Source of the DNA: Pardosa pseudoannulata
Taxonomy: Eukaryota; Arthropoda; Arachnida; Araneae; Lycosidae
DNA length: 64,000 bases
Direction of reading: 5' to 3'
Assembly: GCA_032207245.1 (NCBI GenBank)
Contig: CM063503.1
Location: 54,739,517 to 54,803,516, forward strand
Shown: positions 22,457-36,290 of the stretch, piece by piece
Layout of the letters: each line of letters opens with the position of its first letter
Position numbering within the stretch: the stretch's first letter is position 1
The notes under the pieces: model-generated
Seen by the model: the letters and a program-made list of their open reading frames with translations, nothing else
Database searches by the model: none
What the model was told of the DNA's origin: nothing
Position numbers and translations under genes: made by a program

Positions 22457-25400
22457 ATACGATGTATCATAATCTAAAATTTGTTTTTACAAAATGTAAA
22501 ACGTGTGTCATTTGCAACTGTTGAAACAGAATTAAAATACTATTTAACACTGTAAATTCTACAGGAGGTCTCTTAAGTAAAACGATTTCACACTCTCATA
22601 ACAACCTTCATCAGTTAGTGAAAACTACAATCACTTACTTTATTAGCACTAAAATCTGACTAATACTAAGATTACATTTTAATGCCATTATATATGATTT
22701 TGTAAAAAAATGTAAAAAGTTGATTAAGCCTAATTAGATTAGGCTGATGTTTCATATATTATGGTCATGAAGTTCCCTTTTTTTCTGATGTGTGGGTTAT
22801 TTCATCTATGTCCTTACAATGGGAATACATATAGCTGTGTGTGTGTGTATGCCTTAACAACTTGCTTAACATTTTGCTTAAATCTTTTTGTATACGGTAC
22901 CTTGATCCTTGAAAATGATCCTATTATTAACTTATTTTGATTATGAATAACTGAGACTCGATGCCAAAATGTCCCCAATTTCATATACTTTTTTAACCCT
23001 CTCTCTTGCAAATTTCTTGCGATATCAGACTAAAGGCTGTATGAGAATAAATACTAGAAGAAAATCAAATTCAAATACAACTTACAATCAAAGAGTATTT
23101 ATAGAGTAATGAAGAAAAAGCTTAGCAGGGGGAAAAGACAAGCGACAAAAGTAGGATTAGCAGTGGAGCTGAAGTGAACAGAGACGAGCATTACTAGACG
23201 AGCAGAGACAGAGGTATTTATGGAGACGAGCTGTGAATTTTGCTACAGCAGAAGTATAATCGAATTAAAAAGAGTGTGGTAAGACGTATTGTCATTAGAT
23301 AGAAAGGAGGGTTTTGGAGATCAGACTAAAATTATCTTTCAACTTCCATCCTGATTTTACATTTAACATTAGTATTGTTCTTGACGTCGTTATAGCTATA
23401 TAATGAAAATTATTGTCATGCCAACATTACACAACATTAGTTTAAAAAAAAACTTTAAAATCATACTCATGAAATTAATACGACCGTAACGTACGAAACC
23501 AAATTAAATAAAATTTTTTAAAAAGTAATTCCGACAGTATAAAAAGTAAGAATTTCTTGTATAATTCAAAAACTTTAGGGGAGACACGTGGTTACAAAAT
23601 TTACTATACAGGTTATTTCTTGCTCTATTTTAAATTTATTTATGACAAAAAGTAAGCAATTTTAAAAGCCGAACGCGAAAATGTAGTAAAAACGTATATA
23701 AGTTTTAAACTAGAAATTCGGAGATAACTAAACTGTAATATTATTGATCGGCACAGCTGCGATTTTAAAATGAATTATAATTTAAAGGGGACATAGTGCT
23801 GTTCAAACTTAAAATCTTTATTATAATAGGTATTTCTCAGTCATTAAATAAGTACTCGGGTTACTTTCAGCATGATTTTTTTACATGATTTTTAATGTCA
23901 GTCTAGTTTTAAAAATATTTTGTAGTACATTTCAAAGAGTACATGTTTTAATAGCATGAAAATATACACCAAATAAAAAGAATGAAATTCACTCACAATG
24001 TAACTTTTAAATATGTATAGTAAAACTAAACTTTTGTATCAAATTGATGTAAAAACCTATTTTCTTATGTAAATAATGTTTTTAGGTATCTGATATATTT
24101 AAAATTTAAAACATTATTGAAATTTTTAAATAATTGTAAAAATTTAAAAGAATTGATTTATCACGCCCTTATATATATATTTATCGTATTAATGAAATTG
24201 TGGTTCAAGTCGTAAAAATTATTTTTAGGTTTGATTTGATTTTAAAATTCAGTTTTTAATTTTCAAATATCTGAAATGATTTTGCAGTTAAGTGAATTTT
24301 GACTTTTTGTACGTATTTTATGCCTTTTTAAAAATGTATTTCTTAAAAAGTAGGTATGAAACAATAATCCGAATGACACATTCAAAAATGTTCATCCAGA
24401 AACGTACTAAGTATAATAATATTTATAGCCTAATATATCCTTACGAGCCTTATAATTTTACGCTTCCATTTATGCGAACTCAGGGTAAAATACTATTGAT
24501 AAGCACGCTTTTGATAAAGTTTTCTGCTATTCATTCGAGAAACCCGCATTCCACCTAGAAATGCATTCATTTACTGTTTACTGTTTTATACAGCAGACCT
24601 TTACAAGAGTGATGAAGTGACCGTTTGTGTGGCTTCACCTATTACATCTAGATATCCCTGGAGATCGGAAGCCAAAACGGTTTATTTATTATGCAAGAGC
24701 CTTTGCGAAAAGTTTTCCGAAAGTATTTTATGTTAGAGCAGAATTCTCTTTTACACTGCATCCTAATGGCGTAATTTTTCATCCTGACCTTTGAAAGCAG
24801 CCCTAGTCTTTGGTGTTTACTTAGGCGGAACTAAGACTCCAATTTCCCCTTTCGTGGAGAGTATTTCGCTTGAAATTTCAAAACCGTCGCTTCAGAAGTA
24901 CATTTTTAGCATTTCTTGTGGTATTTTAGTTTGGAGCTTTGATAAATCGTTCCTGCAGAAGCTCAATGCTTTTACTTTAAATGCTTGTCAATCGCTCAAG
25001 AATACCATAAACTATTAGGCATCTTCAGAATCTTTAGAAAAACACAATGCAGTGACAGGAGGGAAATCGACTGAAAGATTTTATAAGTAATCAAATTTCA
25101 TTCCATAATTCTCGTTTTTTATTATTTTCTGCTTTTAAGAATTTGATTTTTCCACATCATTAATTATTTCATCTACGGTTTTAAGAAAAATAACTTACAT
25201 GGCAAAATGACGTTAAAATATTTCCGATAACCTAAACCAAATATTAAGAAAAATTAAATAGTAATTACAGAAAAAAATTATCTCTCTTTTTGATAATATA
25301 AAAATAAAATAAACAGTTACTTTAATCACATTTATTTTCTGAATGAAGAAATTCTGAATTGATATAATTATTCTTTTCTATGGAATTAATACTTCATTGA

Positions 25401-25855
25401 TGTTTTTTATGATTAAAATGAAAAAGGTAACTGTAGAAATAATACGGATTTATCTTAAAAGAAGAGAAGATTGTACAAATAATCGTATTAGTAATTAATT
25501 AAGAGATTTAAAACGTTAAATACTTTTATAGAAATAAGTTTCAGTTGAAATATTTTTTCTTACTTTTACGAAATACTATGTATGCCCACTAAACTCATAA
25601 AAGTCTTTATAGCGAAATGCACAATAGTGATAATTTCATAAAGTAATTAAGTAACAAAATTTAAGTTAGTCTTTGATATAATATATCTGAAGTGGTATCA
25701 TGCATTGTTTTCCAGTATAAACAATGTAAACAAATTACTTTTATGCATTTTACACGTTTTTTAGCCAATTGTTGAACAAATGTAAGGAATAAAACTCGGA
25801 GTATCTATTCAGTTTGATAACGGATATAAAAAACAATGTTTAATATTCTTTTATG
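22457..25855. other. Intergenic DNA, nothing recognised
   Basis: Mixed AT-rich sequence. Somewhat less AT-rich patches at 23100-23330 and 24600-25020 carry short frames (for example 24791-25018, 75 codons) without known motifs. Confidence 0.35.
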
Positions 25856-25986
25856 ATATATATATATATATATATTACACACATAAAAATATAATAATAT
25901 ATTTAAAATACAATACATAACATATATATATTTATTATATTACATACAAATATATTATAAAATATACATAATATATATTTAAAATA

Positions 25987-26026
<40 letters not shown>

Positions 26027-26034
26027 CACACACA

Positions 26035-26072
<38 letters not shown>

Positions 26073-26080
26073 ACACACAC

Positions 26081-26111
<31 letters not shown>

Positions 26112-26124
26112 CACAACACAATAC

Positions 26125-26167
<43 letters not shown>

Positions 26168-26175
26168 CAAACACA

Positions 26176-26264
<89 letters not shown>

Positions 26265-26289
26265 CACAACACACACACACACACACACA

Positions 26290-26330
<41 letters not shown>

Positions 26331-26360
26331 TATAACACACACATATATATATATATATAT

Positions 26361-26402
<42 letters not shown>
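25856..26402. repeat. Compound (TA)n-(CA)n-(TA)n microsatellite
   Basis: About 355 bases of nearly continuous CA (about 25990-26345) with occasional AA interruptions, bordered by (TA)n on both sides. Long Cys/Val frames on the minus strand are artefacts of the dinucleotide. Confidence 0.97.
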
Positions 26403-26408
<6 letters not shown>

Positions 26409-27060
26409 GCATAATGTTAAAGATTATAATTTAAAATTAAAAAAAAAAATTATAGATCAAACATGCAGCTATTTAGTCTTAACATTATTGACTATTTTAT
26501 AAGATGATAACTGAAACAATGAATCTACAAACGAAGGGGTTACTACCAAAGGGAGACAAGTCCATTTGGAAAACCACAGAGAAATTGAGTCCTAAAGTTT
26601 CTGTATCATAATTTCTGAAAATAAATTAATTTCAGAAAATGATCTATGATTAGGGTATTTCCTATCATATATATGCAGGAAATAACCACCTATTAAGCTT
26701 AGTAGACGATGAATTTTTTTGAGAAAAGAAAAAATAAGGATCCTTATTTCTTCTTTACTAAAAAAATTATTACTAATAGTATTAATCACTAAGAATATTA
26801 GTAATTACTAAAAATATTAGTTCCCTCTGGTTGTGAAACCCTCGAATGATAACTAGATTCCACACATATTTTTTCAATTATCATTAGTAGAAAATATATT
26901 AGGAGACATTCTTAATCTAAAATTCAGTAAAGAGTTATTTTTATAAAGAAAAAGTCAAAATAAAATTATTTATACCAAATTATTTGTGTTCAAGAATGAA
27001 TACAAAATTTATATACTTCCCTGAAATAAAAATAGAAAAAGTAATAAGAACAACTTTCAA
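26403..27060. other. AT-rich spacer, nothing recognised
   Basis: Lies between the CA microsatellite and the diverged left edge of the 412-bp array. Confidence 0.4.
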
Positions 27061-28039
27061 ATTTTTTTACTTATAGTGTTTTTTTAATTTCTAAATTTAA
27101 TCCTTAGACCATTTTTTATTCATATTTATAGATAAAATGTTATAATATAATGAAAAAATTAATGCCACTTTTTAATATAAAATCATTAAATTCGTAAAAA
27201 CTGATGTGTCATTTTAAATTTTAATAATATAATAAAAATATACAAATTGAATTTTCATTTCCTTTGTAGGATTAATAATTATTAATGATGTAATTATAAC
27301 TACACTAAATATCTCTTTAAGCTTACGGATCTTCTATTTAATTCAGTTTCTATTTGATTCATTAAAAATTGTAAAAACATACATTGAGTAACTGTCATTC
27401 TAGATTTTTACAAAATAAAAAAAAACTTGCAAATAGAATTTTTATTTACTCCGCAACCATTTAAACTTTAGTAACGATAAATTCCTAACTATGATAATTT
27501 TTATTTCATCTGACACCTTTTCCCCATTTAATTCAGCATTAACTATTTCCATAAAGCTCATGATTATCCCTTCAGAAACATCCATTGTATTTTTACTTCA
27601 TTATCTTTGCACATTTTCCTCGAAAGAATAATATTAAATTTAGTAATTCCGCTTTTCTTTTGTGTCGGGTATCAAAAGGACATCAACACGTTTTAACGCT
27701 CTAAAAATTATATCTGCAGCAAAAGAGTCAAATATAATTGCATTTTCAGCAAAACTCCTGCACGGAAGAAAAATGAGCGAGAAACGATCTTATTTTTGTT
27801 AAAAATGTTTAGACGCGAAGCAGAAACAAATATCCTCGTGTTACAGATGCAGTCAAAGTGGGGAACGGGGAACATTTTGAAATATGATCCGTGACTAAAT
27901 CTGAAATCGAATTATTAAATTTATACGAAACTAATTATTTATTCATAGTGTGCTTCTTCGTTTGAAAGCAACAGCTAAAAAGAAACGATGTGTATTGAAA
28001 ATAAATAATCTTCATTTTTAGGTAACGGGCAAAAATTGT
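27061..28039. repeat. Diverged left edge of the 412-bp array, with an extended module
   Basis: AAATCATTAAATT ... ACTGATG ... TTTTCATTTC and CTTTAGTAACGATAAA ... are recognisably the 412-bp unit but heavily diverged. From about 27330 to 27930 this edge matches the right edge (32130-32720) in direct orientation. It includes a module beginning TTTGTGTCGGGTATCAAAAG that the core units lack. Confidence 0.75.
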
Positions 28040-28340
28040 GTAAGGTTCATATAAAAATTTCGAGAGAATATTGCATATAAACCCTGAATATTAGTACTTT
28101 TCCGAACTCAAAATTTAATACTTAGCCTTTATATATAAAAAAAATATATATATATATATATATAAATATATATATATTTATATATATATATAAAATATTT
28201 TAATATAAATATATATTAATATTTAAATATTTAGTAACAATAAAGTATACCATACTTAAACTATCAACTGACAATTTTTATACTATTAATCAAAATTAAG
28301 TTTTTATAATGCATATAATTATGCTTAGAATCCTTTAATG

Positions 28341-28423
<83 letters not shown>

Positions 28424-31400
28424 AAAATAAAAATATCACAAAAAATTATTTTAAAATATCACTTTTTTAGTTAAAGTCATTAAATTTATAAATACTGATA
28501 TATTTCGATTATTATTTTACATTTTAATAGAATATTAAAAACAAGCTAATAGGATTTTAATTTTTTTCGGAGCCTTTAAAGTTTTAGTAACAATAAAAGT
28601 ATAACCATACTTAAACTAGCTTTCAACTGACAATTTTTACTAATTAGTTCAAAATTAAGTATTTTCCTAATGCATATAATTATAGCTTTATAATCCTTTA
28701 ATGTATTTTGCTACACTATCTAAATATAGTGAACTGTCCTAGTAAGAAAATGAAGAATATTGTATATAAACCCTGAATATTAGTCCTATTCTAAACTAAA
28801 AATTTAATACTTACATTTTTTTATATATCTATTTAAAAATAAAAATTCACAGAAAAAATATTTTAAGATATCACTTCATTAATTAAAGTCATTACATTTA
28901 TGAATACTGATATAGTTTGAGTATTATTTTACATTTTAATAGAATATTAAAAATAAGCTAATAGGATTTTCATTTTTTTCGGAGCCTTTAAAGTTTTAGT
29001 AACAATAAAAGTATAACCATACTTAAACTAGCTTTCAACTGACAATTTTTACTAATTAATTCAAAATTAAGTATTTTCATATTGCACATAATTATAGCTT
29101 TAGAATCCTGTCATGCATTTTGCTACACAATCTAAATATAGTGAACTGTCCTAGTAAGAAAATGAAGAATATTGTATATAAACCCTGAATATTAGTCTTT
29201 TTCCGAACTCAAAATTTAATACTTAGACTTTTTTTTATATATATTTACAAATAAAAATGTCACAGAAAAATTATTTTAAGATCCACTTCCTCAATTAAAA
29301 TCATTAAATTTATAAATACTAATATAGTTTGAGTTTTGTTTTACATTTTAATAGAATATTAAAAATAAGCTAATAGGATTTTCATTTTTTTCGGAGCCTT
29401 TAAAGTTTTAGTAACAATAAAAGTATAACCATACTTAAACTAGCTTTCAAATGACAATTTTTACCATTTAATTCAAAATTAAGTATTTTCATAATGCACA
29501 TAATTATAGCTTTAGAATCCTTTAATGTATTTTGCTACACTATCTAAATATAGTGAACTGTCCTAGTAAGAAAATGAAGAATATTGTATATAAACCCTGA
29601 ATATTAGTCTTTTTCCGAACTCAAAATTTAATACTTAGACTTTTTTTTATATATATTTACAAATAAAAATGTCACAGAAAAATTATTTTAAGATCCACTT
29701 CCTCAATTAAAATCATTAAATTTATAAATACTAATATAGTTTGAGTTTTGTTTTACATTTTAATAGAATATTAAAAACAATCTGATAGGATTTTCATTTT
29801 CTTCGGAACCTTTAAAGTTTTAGTAACAATAAAAGCATAACCATACTTAAACTAGCTTTCAACTGACAATTTTTACTAATTAATTCAAAATTAAGTATTT
29901 TCATAATACACATAATTATAGCTTTAGAATCCTTTAATGTATTTTGCTACACTATCTAAATATAGTGAACTGTCCTAGTAAGAAAATGAAGAATACTGTA
30001 TATAAACCCTGAATATTAGTCCTATTCTAAACTAAAAATTTAATACTTACATTTTTTTATATATCTATTTAAAAATAAAAATTCACAGAAAAAATATTTT
30101 AAGATATCCCTTCATTAATTAAAATCATTAAATTTATAAATACTGATATAGTTTGAGTATTATTTTACATTTTAAAAGAATATTAAAAACAAGCTGATAT
30201 AATTTTCATTTTCTTCGGAACCTTTAAAGTTTTAGTAACAATAAAAGCATAACCATACTTAAACTAGCTTTCAACTGACAATTTTTACTAATTAATTCAA
30301 AATTAAGTATTTTCATAATACACATAATTATAGCTTTAGAATCCTTTAATGTATTTTGCTACACTATCTAAATATAGTGAACTGTCCTAGTAAGAAAATG
30401 AAGAATACTGTATATAAACCCTGAATATTAGTCTTTTTCCGAACTCAAAATTTAATACTTAGACTTTTTTCCATACATTTGCAAATAAAAATGTCACAGA
30501 AAAATTATTTTAAGATCCACTTCCTCAATTAAAATCATTACATTTATGAATACTGATATAGTTTGAGTATTATTTTACATTTTAATAGAATATTAAAAAT
30601 AAGCTAATAGGATTTTCATTTTTTTCGGAGCCTTTAAAGTTTTAGTAACAATAAAAGTATAACCATACTTAAACTAGCTTTCAAATGACAATTTTTACCA
30701 TTTAATTCAAAATTAAGTATTTTCATAATGCACATAATTATAGCTTTAGAATCCTTTAATGTATTTTGCTACACTACGTAAATATAGTGAATTGTCCTAG
30801 TAAGAAAATGAAGAATATTGTATATAAACCCTGAATATTAGTCCTATTCTGAACTAAAAATTTAATACTTACATTTTTTTATATATCTATTTAAAAATAA
30901 AAATTCACAGAAAAAAATATTTTAAGATATCACTTCATTAATTAAAGTCATTAAATTTATAAATACTGATATAGTTTGAGTATTATTTAAAATTTTAATA
31001 GAATATTAAAAACAAGCTAATAGAATTTTCATTTTCTTCGGAGCCTTTAAAATATTAGTAACAATAAAAGTATAATCATACTTAAGCTCTCTTTCATCTG
31101 ACAATTTTTATTAATTAGTTCAAAATTAAGTATTTTCCTAATGCATATAATTATAGCTTTATAATCCTTTAATGTATTTTGCTTCACTACCTAAAAATAG
31201 TGAACTGTCCTAGTAAGGAAATGAAGAATATTGCATATAAACCCTGAATATTAGTCCTTTTCGGAACTCAAAATTTAATACTTAGACAATTTTTATATAT
31301 TTACAGATAAAAATGTCACGGAAAAAATTATTTTAAGATTCACTTCCTTAATTAAAGTCATTAAGTTTATAAATCCTGATATATTTTGAGTATTATTTTA

Positions 31401-31640
31401 CCTTTTAATAGAATAATAAAAACAAACTAATAGAATTTTCATTTTCTTCAGAGTCTTTAATGTTTTAGTAATAATAAAAGTATACCATACTTAAACTCTC
31501 TTTCACCTGACAATTTTTACTAATTAATTGAAAATTAAGTATTTTCATAATGCACATAATTATTCCTTTAGAATCCTTTATTGTATATTGCTTCACTATC
31601 TAAAGATAGTGAACTGTCCTAAAAAGAAAATTAAATTTAA
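28040..31640. repeat. 412-bp tandem array, about eight units
   Basis: CCCTGAATATTAGT recurs at 28082, 28771, 29183, 29595, 30007, 30419, 30829 and 31242. After the first interval (689 bases, expanded by two (TA)n blocks at about 28138-28200 and 28344-28420) the spacing is 410-413. Two unit types alternate irregularly: CCTATTCTAAAC (28771, 30007, 30829) and TTTTTCCGAACTC (the rest). Neighbouring units at 29183 and 29595 are almost identical. There is no coding frame. Confidence 0.93.
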
Positions 31641-32729
31641 GAATTCTTCTATTCTTACGTGACTGCATTAAAAGGACATAAACATGTTTTATTACTGTAA
31701 AAATTATTTGGGGCAAAAAAGAAAAGTATAATTACATTTTCAGCAAAATTTCTGTTCATAAAAAATGGGAAACCCTCTAATTTGTGATAAAAGTATTTAT
31801 TTACTGCATTGTCAAAGCTTAGCTGAAATATATAATTCTACATTTGCCAAAGAAACATTACACATACATTATCAATTGTCATCACTAGAATTATTATTAC
31901 CTTTATTTATAAAAATATAGGTTCTAAAAATCAGAAAATAGCTTACTTTATAAAGAAAATCTCCAAGATAAATAATTTATGCTGAAATATTTGTGATCAA
32001 GGTCACTAGAAGATATATGCTTTCTTTCTTACGCAAGAAATTAAAAAATTAATATGGAAAACCCTACATAGGACTTTAGACTTCTTTTATTCATAGATAA
32101 ATGTCTTAAAATAGGAGAAGTATTTTACTGTCATTTTACTATAAATTCAATAAAAATAGTAAAAAGGTATTGAATAAGTCCCATTCTAAATTTTTACAAA
32201 ATTTAAAATAATGCAAATGTAATTTTGATTTACCTCGCTACCTTTCAAAATTTAATAACTATAAAATCATAACTAAGCTAATTTTTATTTAATCTGACAC
32301 CTTTATCTATTTAATTCAGCATTAACTATTTCCATATGCCCATGATTATTACTTCGGAAGCATCTATTGTGTTTCACTTCATTATCTTTACATATATTTT
32401 CCCCGAAAGAGTAATATTAAATTTAGTAATTCCGCTCTTCTTTTGTGTCGGGTATCAAAAGGACATCAATACGTTTTAACGCTCTAAAAATTATATCTGC
32501 AGCAAAAGAGTCAAATATAATTGCATTTTCAACAAAACGCCTGCATAAAAGAAAAATGAGCGAGAAAAGATCTTATTTTTGTGAAAAATGTTTAGACGTG
32601 GAGCAGAAACAAATATCCTGGTGTAACAAATCCTGTGAAACTGGGGGACGAGCGAATATTTTGAAATATGATCTGTGACTAAATATGAAATCAAACTATT
32701 AAATTTATACTAAAGTAATTATTTATTTA
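31641..32729. repeat. Diverged right edge of the 412-bp array, with the extended module
   Basis: Contains a weak third copy of the module (about 31650-31800) and a good copy at 32130-32720 that matches the left edge. It marks the right limit of the array. Confidence 0.75.
32445..32678 (+). pseudogene. Conserved short frame in the array-edge module, Cys-rich end, unknown
   Basis: A 77-codon frame whose end has a C-x2-C ... C-x3-C arrangement (CEKCLDVEQKQISWCNKSC), which looks like a small zinc-binding motif. The paralogous module at about 27664-27897 keeps the same frame for about 55 codons and then has a stop (TGTTAA) in the first Cys-x2-Cys. A third copy (about 31,660) is too decayed to read. 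It may be a relic exon or a transposase tail. No family is recognised and no function is proposed. Confidence 0.28.
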
Positions 32730-33924
32730 TAGTTTGATGCTTCATTTGGGAGCAAATAATAGCATGTAATACTTCGTATATTAAAAAGGAGTTAATCTTC
32801 TTGTTTAGGTAAGAAATAAAAAAATATTTTACGTTTATTTAAAATAAATATTTTTCCCATCTTCAATTGATACTTTTATCATCTATTCATCATAATGTAT
32901 ACAATGTGGAGTAAGTTATTACTTCAATATTGTTTCGTAGAGTAATTCCATTTCCTTTCATTTCAGCTTGGCTGAGTAACCAGTAAAACATGACAGATTT
33001 AAAAGATTTCCTTATGTGTTATTTTAGATTTTAGGTGCTATTACTTAACGATCCTTTTAATATGCAGTAAAAAGTATCTTATTTTAAATAAGCTAAAGAA
33101 TTAACTTACGTTTATTAGACATTTAGACACATTCTAATGTTAATCACTAATGGAAAATTTTATTTCTAAACCTTTAGTTTGGTTTAGTTTTGAGTGCTAC
33201 GGCCATTTCTTTTGCTACCCAAAGTCTAATTATAAACTTCAAACTCCTGATTATTACTTGCATGAACTAATGCTACTTAATCAATTTTTTCATCAACTTT
33301 TTATATAAATATTTTTAAGATGAAAGGAAAGTATCTTGTTGAAATTTTAAAAATTCGATTTTTTAATTACTTTAACTTATAAAGAAATGTACTCGGAATG
33401 TTTTAAAAAATTTTAAGCCGATGCGTCAATTAGAACTGAATATATGGTTAAAAATGTGTATCAATTGTAAACAACTTTTTAACTTTAAACTTCTTCTTAT
33501 GAAAACTATTATTTCGAACCTTGTGCGCAAAATTTCTTCAAAACTGCGGAATATAGAATATAAAATTTTTGAAAGTTGTGTATATTAAAAAGAAAAATCT
33601 CTCCTTTAAATAAGTAAAAGCTTGTAAAGTATTTTTTTTTTAATTTTTTAAGATTTTACAAATTTTTTTATCTTTTAATACAATAATCTAAAATTAATAA
33701 TTTTATGCAAATTATACTAAATATTTAGGCGTAGGTTACAGAATAACCTTATGAGAACACATATTTAAAATTTAAGTGTATATGTGTAATATAATTATTA
33801 AAAATGTGGAAGTAGTGCATTCATAACAAAATGGGTATTTGAAACACATATGTTATTTGGCAAATAAAAAAGGTTTCTACAACACTCTCATTAATAAAGT
33901 ATAAAAAATTTCAAAGAGTTGGCA
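32730..33924. other. AT-rich intergenic DNA, nothing recognised
   Basis: No frames, repeats or RNA genes can be supported. Confidence 0.45.
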
Positions 33925-34105
33925 TTTGTTAAATATTATTATACCATAAGCCTATGGTAATAAACGGTTATATATGGTTAATATGGTAATATGTGGTAAA
34001 AATATGGTAAATATAACGGTTATATATGGTATACATATGGTTGAAATTTGTTAAGAGTCATTATACCTTAGGCTTATGGTATAATAATTTTTAACAAATT
34101 TCAAC
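33925..34105. repeat. Fold-back inverted repeat with GGTTATATATGGT spacer
   Basis: GTTGAAATTTGTTAA (34040-34054) pairs perfectly with 34091-34105, and inside it ATTATACC (34060-34067) pairs with GGTATAAT (34078-34085). The left block at about 33925-33962 (TTGTTAAATATTATTATACC ATAAGCC) is the inverted copy of 34060-34103. The spacer is made of degenerate TATGGTAA motifs. It may be a fold-back or MITE-like element; terminal duplications are not clear. Confidence 0.7.
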
Positions 34106-34300
34106 CTGGGGATCTATTTTTTTAATTTAAATATCTTCTTATATATTGCATATCTACAGTTTAGCATATTTCAATTAAAATTATAGAAAACACATACTAA
34201 TATATATTGTATGATATATCATAGATTTACATATTATATTTCCTATCATAGTTTTTTCGTCTAATTTCCCCAGCATGAGCGGCACAGATTTCAAATTTAA

Positions 34301-34384
34301 ACTCTATCGGAGTATTGCAGTAATTCAATTAGAGAGCAAATAGCTGAAACGCAGCAGACTTTCCAGCTGATTAAACCGGATGTT
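34301..34384 (+). CDS. Candidate exon of a nucleoside-diphosphate-kinase-like protein
   Basis: The frame following the stop at 34298-34300 reads 28 codons up to a consensus donor (GATGTT then GTAAGT at 34385). Its end, AETQQTFQLIKPDV, fits the first beta-strand signature of nucleoside-diphosphate kinases (T-x-x-[LAI]-IKPD-[AGV]-V), which leads into the active-site fold. The catalytic His exon was not found downstream. A strong acceptor (TAATTTCCCCAG, AG at 34272-34273) lies upstream, but all frames from it stop before the KPD segment. The true exon may therefore start later (weak AG at 34319-34320), be a non-coding exon, or be a frameshifted relic. Short motif, so uncertain. Confidence 0.3.
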
Positions 34385-34390
34385 GTAAGT

Positions 34391-36290
34391 TAATTTTAAA
34401 GCATAATCTGCACAAGCTTGAAATCTCATATTATGTTGTGAATTAGTTAACAATATGCATTATGCATCGGTAGATAACAATTCTAAAATAGCTGTAATTT
34501 AAGATAATGTATGTATGAAGTGATGAAAAGGAAATTTCGGAAGAAGTATTCATGCAACTTTTCTAAAATATTTCCTGAAAATTCGAATAATTAAAGAAAG
34601 ATCTTTGCTTATTTTCCTTCCCTGGCTAATGAGTAATATGAGAAAGAAAGGAACTGTAACAACCATCTTTGTATTTTGGAATGAATTTTAAACCTTAATT
34701 ATGACTTTCAAACTCAGTTCTTAAAAACATAATTTCCTTTGTAATACGTTGCCCTTGGAATTAGCATTAGAATTAGAACTATCTCCTTTAAATATATTTT
34801 TTAAATGACTATGGAAATTACATTTACTTACGTTTAAAACAGAATGCATGTATAAGAACCTAGCTTAATTTTTCTTCAATATTTAATGTTAATTTATTTA
34901 ATTTCTTTTTTTTTTTTTGAAATTTTATGCTACGTCCTACCAATTTTCTCATAGAAATTACGTTTTACCTGTGAATTCTGCTGTCTTAGAACTTGTCTAT
35001 TTTAAGTCATTTTCAAACAAATTTATTTTGAATTTGCTATCTTTATTCACGTAGAATATTTTAATTTCTACATGTATATATTATTCATAAGAATAAACCA
35101 ACTTTCAAGTTCCTAAAGTAATGAACGTATAATGAAGTAATGATGAAGTAATGAACAATGAAATGATATCATGAAGCAATGAACGTATAAGATTTAATAA
35201 TATGTATGTACATAACAATATTATAAAATCTTAATGATTTTATAAACTCTTGATATGTACATACTTAAAAATTTAATGCCATTAAATATAAGTACTGAAA
35301 TAAACAAATTTATAGCCCTTTTATTAAAATTTCATTTAAGAAATAAATTATTTTGAATTGCTATTACATAACATAAAAGAAAAATATGTAATAAAATTAA
35401 TTAAAATTCTTTACTATAAAAGTTTAACTAAAAATTTTGCAATGAAAAAATTTTGTAGAAAATTTGCTTTCCCTTTAATGGAAAAATATTATATCTTGCA
35501 TGCTGCAATAATTTTTAATACTAAGATTTCATGGCTTCATAACTACATAAAAATATCTTATGTTAATTAGTGCAATAATAATTAATTGTAAAATCATATA
35601 CACCAAACATACGTTACTATGTGAAGAAATTCACTAAATTTAAAGGTATCTCTTATTTTGCAGAAAGCATATATCACTTTGTATGCTATACTATTTTGGA
35701 AGAATTTAAAAAAAAATCCGGTTTTACAAATTCATTTTCACAGTTATTATTGACAAATAATTTAGAGTACGTTATAGCGAACACTATATGTTACAGTTTT
35801 AAACTAGCATGAGTTTTATGAAAATATTGTTGCCAGAAGTTATTTTATACTTTTTTTTATACCATAGCCTACTTCTCTTTTTTTCCATCATATGGAAACT
35901 TTAAAAATCCTGATATTAACATGGAAAAAAGCTAATGAGAAGTTTAGCTAAATAATACTTTATTTTAGTGGCTAATATGCATTTATATAAATTTATTACA
36001 TTTGTAAGATTTTACTTTCTCACAATAAAGTATTTGATTATTACTATGTTAAAGCGGTAAAAGTATAATTAATTTTAAACAAATTTGAGTTAAACTTATT
36101 GTTGCAATATTTCCAATGGACCTCTTTCTGTGCTATATTTAATATTCTAATTTCTAAATGGAATTTTTTTTAAAAAATATACTTGTATTCTAAATCAATT
36201 AGAATATGGCTTTGCGGATGTTTGATCCAGTGAAGCTTTAGTGTGCACAGTTTGGATATCATATTTGCCATTTAGTACAGCCATTTACCA
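34391..36290. other. AT-rich intergenic or intronic DNA, nothing recognised
   Basis: Two AT-driven frames (35358-35570 and 35621-35812) have no motifs. A small region of GAAGTAATGA-type short repeats lies near 35120-35180. Confidence 0.4.

Noticed and set aside
25903..26372. Cys/Val-rich minus-strand frames
   Set aside because: Translation of (CA)n/(TG)n, with no other content.
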